A stretch of DNA of 38,055 nucleotides. Origin: an uncultured Ruminococcus sp. Lineage in GTDB: Bacteria > Bacillota > Clostridia > Oscillospirales > Ruminococcaceae. Each line of letters begins with the position of its first letter. Position 1 is the stretch's first letter. Shown piece after piece: positions 34,995-38,055 of the stretch. The position numbers and the translations under genes were made by a program. The DNA is taken from positions 1-38,055 of the forward strand of contig CAMZZN010000022.1 of assembly GCA_947345935.1 (NCBI GenBank). The letters run 5' to 3'. The notes beneath the pieces are model-generated. The model was given only the letters and a program-made list of their open reading frames with translations. It searched no databases and was not told where the DNA came from.

Positions 34995-35882
34995 ATGAAC
35001 AAATTTAAGCAATGCACATATACAATGATACTTATATTTACGTGCTTTATTGCGTCGCCGATGATCTTCAAACAGATATGGACGACAAGCGCTGAAAAGA
35101 AAAAGGAGAATAAGGCTAAAATAGAGGATATAGACATACGCAAGGGTTATAACGAGGGTACGGAGATCCCCTCTGCCGACGCATTTGCTCCGGGAACTCC
35201 CGGCAGTACAGCTCCGCAGAATCCTTCCGCAGGAGCTTCTGAGACGGTTTCCAATACGGTGATATTTACTCCTCCATCTTCTGAGTCGCCATCGACAGCT
35301 CAGCCTGTCTTTGTTGAGTCTGACTTTTCTTATTTCGATAATGCGCTGTTTATCGGCGATTCACGTACAGTGGGCATCCGTGATTACGGATCTCTGGGCA
35401 ATGCGGATTTCTTCTGCCGTGAGGGGCTGAGTACGAGCGAGGCAAAAAATTCTTCTGCCTCTTCCGGTGACGGAGATCTCGGAAATATGCTGTCCTCCGG
35501 TAAATACAAAAAAATCTATATTATGCTGGGCATAAACGAGATAGGCAACGATTTTGACAGTACTTTTGCCAATTATAAGGCGCTTCTGGAAAATGTACTT
35601 GCCAAAGCGCCGGATGCAGTCGTGTATTTACAGGCAAATATGCACGTCACCAGTGATTCTCAGACGTCTTATATAAACAACGAGAGGATAAACGAGCTTA
35701 ACCGGCGAATTAATACGCTTGCCGATAATACCAAGGTTTTCTATATAGATATAAATCCTGTTTTTGACGATAAAGACGGCAATCTTGAAGCTGGCTACAC
35801 CAGCGACGGCGTTCATGTTATGGGCGCTATATATCAGGACTGGAGCGAGTGGTTCCGTCTGTATACTGTTCCGGGTACGTAA
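34995..35882 (+). CDS. Membrane-anchored SGNH/GDSL hydrolase-type protein, likely O-acetyltransferase partner
   Basis: A 295-residue protein. Residues about 8-28 form a signal anchor; residues 55-107 are a Pro/Ser/Thr-rich spacer, and the SGNH domain fills 110-290. Catalytic elements are all present: Ser123 in IGDSRT, Asn181 in LGINEIG, Asp271 and His274 in SDGVHV. In O-acetylation systems such a protein receives acetyl groups from the MBOAT protein and transfers them to the polymer outside the membrane. This pairing is inferred from adjacency (32-base gap) and family knowledge. An esterase role is the alternative. Confidence 0.87.
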   Translation: MNKFKQCTYTMILIFTCFIASPMIFKQIWTTSAEKKKENKAKIEDIDIRKGYNEGTEIPSADAFAPGTPGSTAPQNPSAGASETVSNTVIFTPPSSESPSTAQPVFVESDFSYFDNALFIGDSRTVGIRDYGSLGNADFFCREGLSTSEAKNSSASSGDGDLGNMLSSGKYKKIYIMLGINEIGNDFDSTFANYKALLENVLAKAPDAVVYLQANMHVTSDSQTSYINNERINELNRRINTLADNTKVFYIDINPVFDDKDGNLEAGYTSDGVHVMGAIYQDWSEWFRLYTVPGT

Positions 35883-35921
35883 AAATAACCCGTATTCCAA
35901 TAAAGGAATACGGGTTATTTT
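35882..35921. terminator. Bidirectional terminator between SGNH gene and MBL ribonuclease gene
   Basis: A 17-bp perfect stem, core AATAACCCGTATTCC (35882-35898 with 35905-35921), 6-base loop, A-rich on one side and T-rich on the other. It begins at the SGNH stop codon and abuts the stop of the converging gene. Confidence 0.92.
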
Positions 35922-37519
35922 TATAGCTGCCATTCGTCGCATAGCTGATTGACAGCATCCGTGAGACTGCGCATATCGGCGTTGGCTCTGCCCTCGGAGC
36001 TTTTTATAAGTTCCGTCAGGCGCTGCAATGCTTCTGTCAGGCGTGCATAGCTTTCGCTCATGTTAGCCGTATTGCGTTTCTTTTTCGGTATCGGGACAGG
36101 AGCGGCGTCTATGGTTATCACACCGTCTGCAAGGTCGAATTCCGCACCGCTGTATGGAGCGTATACGTCTGCGCCAAGATCGGTGCGCAGACGTTCTGCG
36201 AGAGCTTCGGCGGAAGCGTATTCTCCGTGGTTAACAAAAAATTTTTTTACGCCGGAGACAGCTTTTGCCCATTTTATAAGACCGTTGGCGTCGGCATGTC
36301 CGCTGACGCCGGGAAGCTGCATGATCTCGGCGGCAACGTTTATGGATTCGCCGAATATCCGGACTCTTTTAGCGCCCTCTATAAGGCTGCGTCCAAGAGT
36401 GTTGCCAGCCTGATAACCTACAAAAAGCACAGTGCATTCTTTTCTCCACAGATTATGTTTCAGGTGATGCTTGATTCGTCCAGCCTCGCACATACCGCTT
36501 GCGGAGATAATGACTTTGGGGCGCATATCGCTGTTTATAGCCCTGGAATCGTCGCTTGTAACAGTTCTTACGAGATTTTCAAAGGATATGGGATTGATCC
36601 CCTGTCTTACGAAAGAAAGAGCTTCTTCGTCATAGCAGCTTTCACGGTTGCTTATAAAAATATCTGTGGCTTCGTTGGCAAGAGGGCTGTCCACGTAAAC
36701 CGGAAAGCCGTCGTGACCGGATATCAGATTCTGGGCTTTGATCTTCCTGATAAAATAAAGCATTTCCTGCGTTCTGCCAACGGCAAACGAGGGGATTATC
36801 ACGTTTCCGCCCCGGTCGAAGGTTTTCTGGAGAACTTCTGCAAGAGCCGTTACGTAATCTGCCGGTTTGTTGTGAAGTCTGTTTCCGTAAGTTGATTCAA
36901 TAACAGCATAGTCGGCGGAGTCAATGAACTGTGGGTCACGGATAAGGGGCTGATCGGTGTTGCCTATGTCACCGGAGAAAACGATTTTCCTTGTAATTTC
37001 ATTTTCAGTAATTGTCAGGATAATGCTGGACGATCCTAAGAGATGTCCTGCGTCACGGAAAGTAACGGTTATACCGTCGCATATTTCCGCAGCGGCGTCG
37101 TATTTATGCGGAACGAACAGCCCGATCGCAGCAATAGCGTCCTCCGTGGTATAAAGGGGAACGAATTCCTCGCTGCCTTTTCTCTTACCCTTTCTGTTGC
37201 GCCATTCAGCTTCAAATTCCTGTATATGTGCGCTGTCACGAAGCATTACGCTGCACAGATTCGAGGTGGCTTCGGTTGCATGGATCTCTCCGCTGAATCC
37301 TCCTGCGGCAAGAAGCGGAAGCAGACCGGAATGGTCGATATGCGCATGGGTGAGCAGAACAAAGTCGATATTTCCCGGAGCAGTGGGGATCTTTACATTT
37401 TCGTACATATCCTCACCCTGCTGCATTCCGAAATCTACCAGGAACTTTTTTCCGCAGGCTTCAATGTATGTGCAGCTTCCCGTAACTTCATGGGCAGCGC
37501 CAATGAACATCATTTTCAT
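35921..37519 (-). CDS. MBL-fold/beta-CASP/RMMBL ribonuclease-like protein
   Basis: A 532-residue protein. ATG 37519 is preferred: AGAGGT lies 7 bases upstream and the protein then begins MKMMFIGAAHEVTGSC, the normal family start; longer versions would begin in a repeat element. The zinc-binding motif is THAHIDHSG (57-65), with further ligands in DAGHLLGSS and FSGDIGN. The beta-CASP part includes PSFAVGRTQEMLY and ASGMCEAGRIKHHL; VSGHADANGL and FFVNHGE form the RMMBL end. Such proteins (CPSF73/YsxC-like, exemplified by TTHA0252) are RNA nucleases; the target is unknown. A basic, then acidic C-terminal tail of about 70 residues is extra. Confidence 0.88.
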   Translation of the reverse strand: MKMMFIGAAHEVTGSCTYIEACGKKFLVDFGMQQGEDMYENVKIPTAPGNIDFVLLTHAHIDHSGLLPLLAAGGFSGEIHATEATSNLCSVMLRDSAHIQEFEAEWRNRKGKRKGSEEFVPLYTTEDAIAAIGLFVPHKYDAAAEICDGITVTFRDAGHLLGSSSIILTITENEITRKIVFSGDIGNTDQPLIRDPQFIDSADYAVIESTYGNRLHNKPADYVTALAEVLQKTFDRGGNVIIPSFAVGRTQEMLYFIRKIKAQNLISGHDGFPVYVDSPLANEATDIFISNRESCYDEEALSFVRQGINPISFENLVRTVTSDDSRAINSDMRPKVIISASGMCEAGRIKHHLKHNLWRKECTVLFVGYQAGNTLGRSLIEGAKRVRIFGESINVAAEIMQLPGVSGHADANGLIKWAKAVSGVKKFFVNHGEYASAEALAERLRTDLGADVYAPYSGAEFDLADGVITIDAAPVPIPKKKRNTANMSESYARLTEALQRLTELIKSSEGRANADMRSLTDAVNQLCDEWQL

Positions 37520-37567
37520 AGAAAAAACCTCTGCTTTCATGGAGGCAGACATCTGACCTCCGGTATG

Positions 37568-37730
37568 AGAACTTGTTTTCATAGGATATTGCACGCATCT
37601 TTTCGGCAAATTTTATCGATTGCTGTGTTGAAAAAGCTCACCATACTACAGTATGCTTTCGCTTTTTCGCCTTGCACTCAGTAAAATTATGCTCGAAAAT
37701 CTACTCACAAATCCTATGAGAACAAGTTCT
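37568..37730. repeat. 163-bp palindromic MITE-like element in the ribonuclease-gene leader
   Basis: Terminal inverted repeats AGAACTTGTTYTCATAGGAT (37568-37587 and, inverted, 37711-37730) with one difference. The arms stay mostly complementary to a central hairpin CATACT-AC-AGTATG (37642-37655) at the exact midpoint, flanked by GAAAAAGC/GCTTTTTC. There is no transposase or ORF. It lies between the promoter at 37743-37771 and the gene at 37519. Confidence 0.82.
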
Positions 37731-37742
37731 GATTCTATTGAT

Positions 37743-37771
37743 ATTATATCACAAAAAATCATGAATGTCTA
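37743..37771 (-). promoter_or_regulatory. Sigma-A promoter of the MBL ribonuclease gene
   Basis: Minus-strand TAGACA (37766-37771), 17 bases, TATAAT (37743-37748). Transcription would start around 37736, so the palindromic element is transcribed as leader. Bases 37772-37901 are AT-rich and show nothing else I can identify. Confidence 0.7.
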
Positions 37772-37901
37772 TAGTTTTTTTATGCAAAATTCCGTAAATA
37801 TTTAATCAGGTAATAGCATTTATTTTTTATTATGCTTATAAAAGAGATTATGTTTCTTTAAATTCCTGTTAAAGGCAATATTTTCTGTTTGGCAATCACT
37901 C

Positions 37902-37942
37902 TAATTTTAAAAAATCCCCCTTGTGGGGATTTTTTAAAATTA
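37902..37942. terminator. Terminator-like hairpin near the right edge
   Basis: A perfect 18-bp inverted repeat, core AAAAAATCCCC/GGGGATTTTTT, with a CTTGT loop. It is suited to act in either direction and may end a gene lying beyond the right edge, or be part of the adjoining repeat cassette. Confidence 0.7.
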
Positions 37943-38055
37943 ATAATGGGTTTTCAAAGGGTGACTCCCTACAGTGTGGGGTGATTCCCCATTGTATGGG
38001 GAAATGTCAGCAAAGCTGACAAAGGGGACACGCCCCGGTTAGGGGATGTCACGCA
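37943..38055 (+). repeat. GC-rich chain of short hairpins, copy B, cut by the window edge
   Basis: After AATGGGTTTTCAAAGGG come hairpins TTCCCCAT/ATGGGGAA (37985-38003), GTCAGC/GCTGAC (38006-38020) and CCCC/GGGG (38033-38045). Order, spacing and connecting bases match copy A at 18048-18107, with compensating changes inside the stems. The end lies outside the window. No ORF. Confidence 0.7.

Overview
The window looks like chromosomal DNA of a Gram-positive, anaerobic gut Clostridium-class bacterium, most likely Ruminococcus or a close Oscillospiraceae relative. The evidence is two secreted proteins with type I dockerin modules, a lipoprotein with a cohesin-like module, KtrAB potassium uptake, a one-chain glycyl-tRNA synthetase, an energy-coupling-factor (ECF) transporter core, strong purine-rich Shine-Dalgarno sites, frequent TTG starts and sigma-A promoters with TTGACA/TATAAT boxes at 17-base spacing. 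The species call is inference. No tRNA, rRNA, CRISPR array, prophage or full-length transposon was seen.

Layout. (1) 1-2211, minus strand: a two-gene secreted operon holding a trypsin-like serine protease with an N-terminal dockerin and a protein ending in a dockerin that runs off the left edge. (2) 2288-5087: a SLOG-type nucleotide-binding protein (plus), then ktrB-ktrA (minus), separated by a bidirectional terminator. (3) 5151-7494: glyQS with a long palindromic element in its leader, then a small SCP2-domain protein. (4) 7505-11073, minus: pheA-metH operon. (5) 11095-29065, plus: a long co-directional block with ruvC-ruvA-sseB-like-ruvB, a C39-like protein, a phosphohexomutase paralogue with degenerate catalytic loops, an rRNA-type methyltransferase, ecfA1-ecfA2-ecfT, a YfhO membrane protein, truA, a DUF5711-like protein, a CvpA-like protein, a zinc-finger Clp ATPase and the cohesin-like lipoprotein. 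(6) 29107-33413, plus: a two-gene 2-hydroxyacyl-CoA-dehydratase-type activator/component pair. (7) 33471-35921, plus: an MBOAT acyltransferase and an SGNH hydrolase, a pair typical of envelope polymer O-acetylation. (8) 35921-37771, minus: a metallo-beta-lactamase/beta-CASP ribonuclease-like protein. (9) 37902-38055: a terminator-like hairpin and a repeat cassette.

The non-coding layer stands out. Three unrelated-sequence palindromic elements of 157, 178 and 163 bp (5195-5351, 14699-14876, 37568-37730) share one design: near-perfect terminal inverted repeats, arms that stay complementary towards the middle, and a small central hairpin. Two sit directly behind the -10 box of a housekeeping promoter, so they should be transcribed as the mRNA leader; the third supplies the last codons and stop of an ORF. 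A second family, GC-rich chains of short hairpins, occurs at about 6883, 18010 and 37943. The two best copies differ by paired substitutions that keep three stems intact, which argues that the fold is under selection.

The dockerin proteins (left end) and cohesin-like lipoprotein (middle) are potential partners in a cell-surface, cellulosome-like assembly in which at least one cargo is a protease. That pairing is inference from domains and has not been tested.
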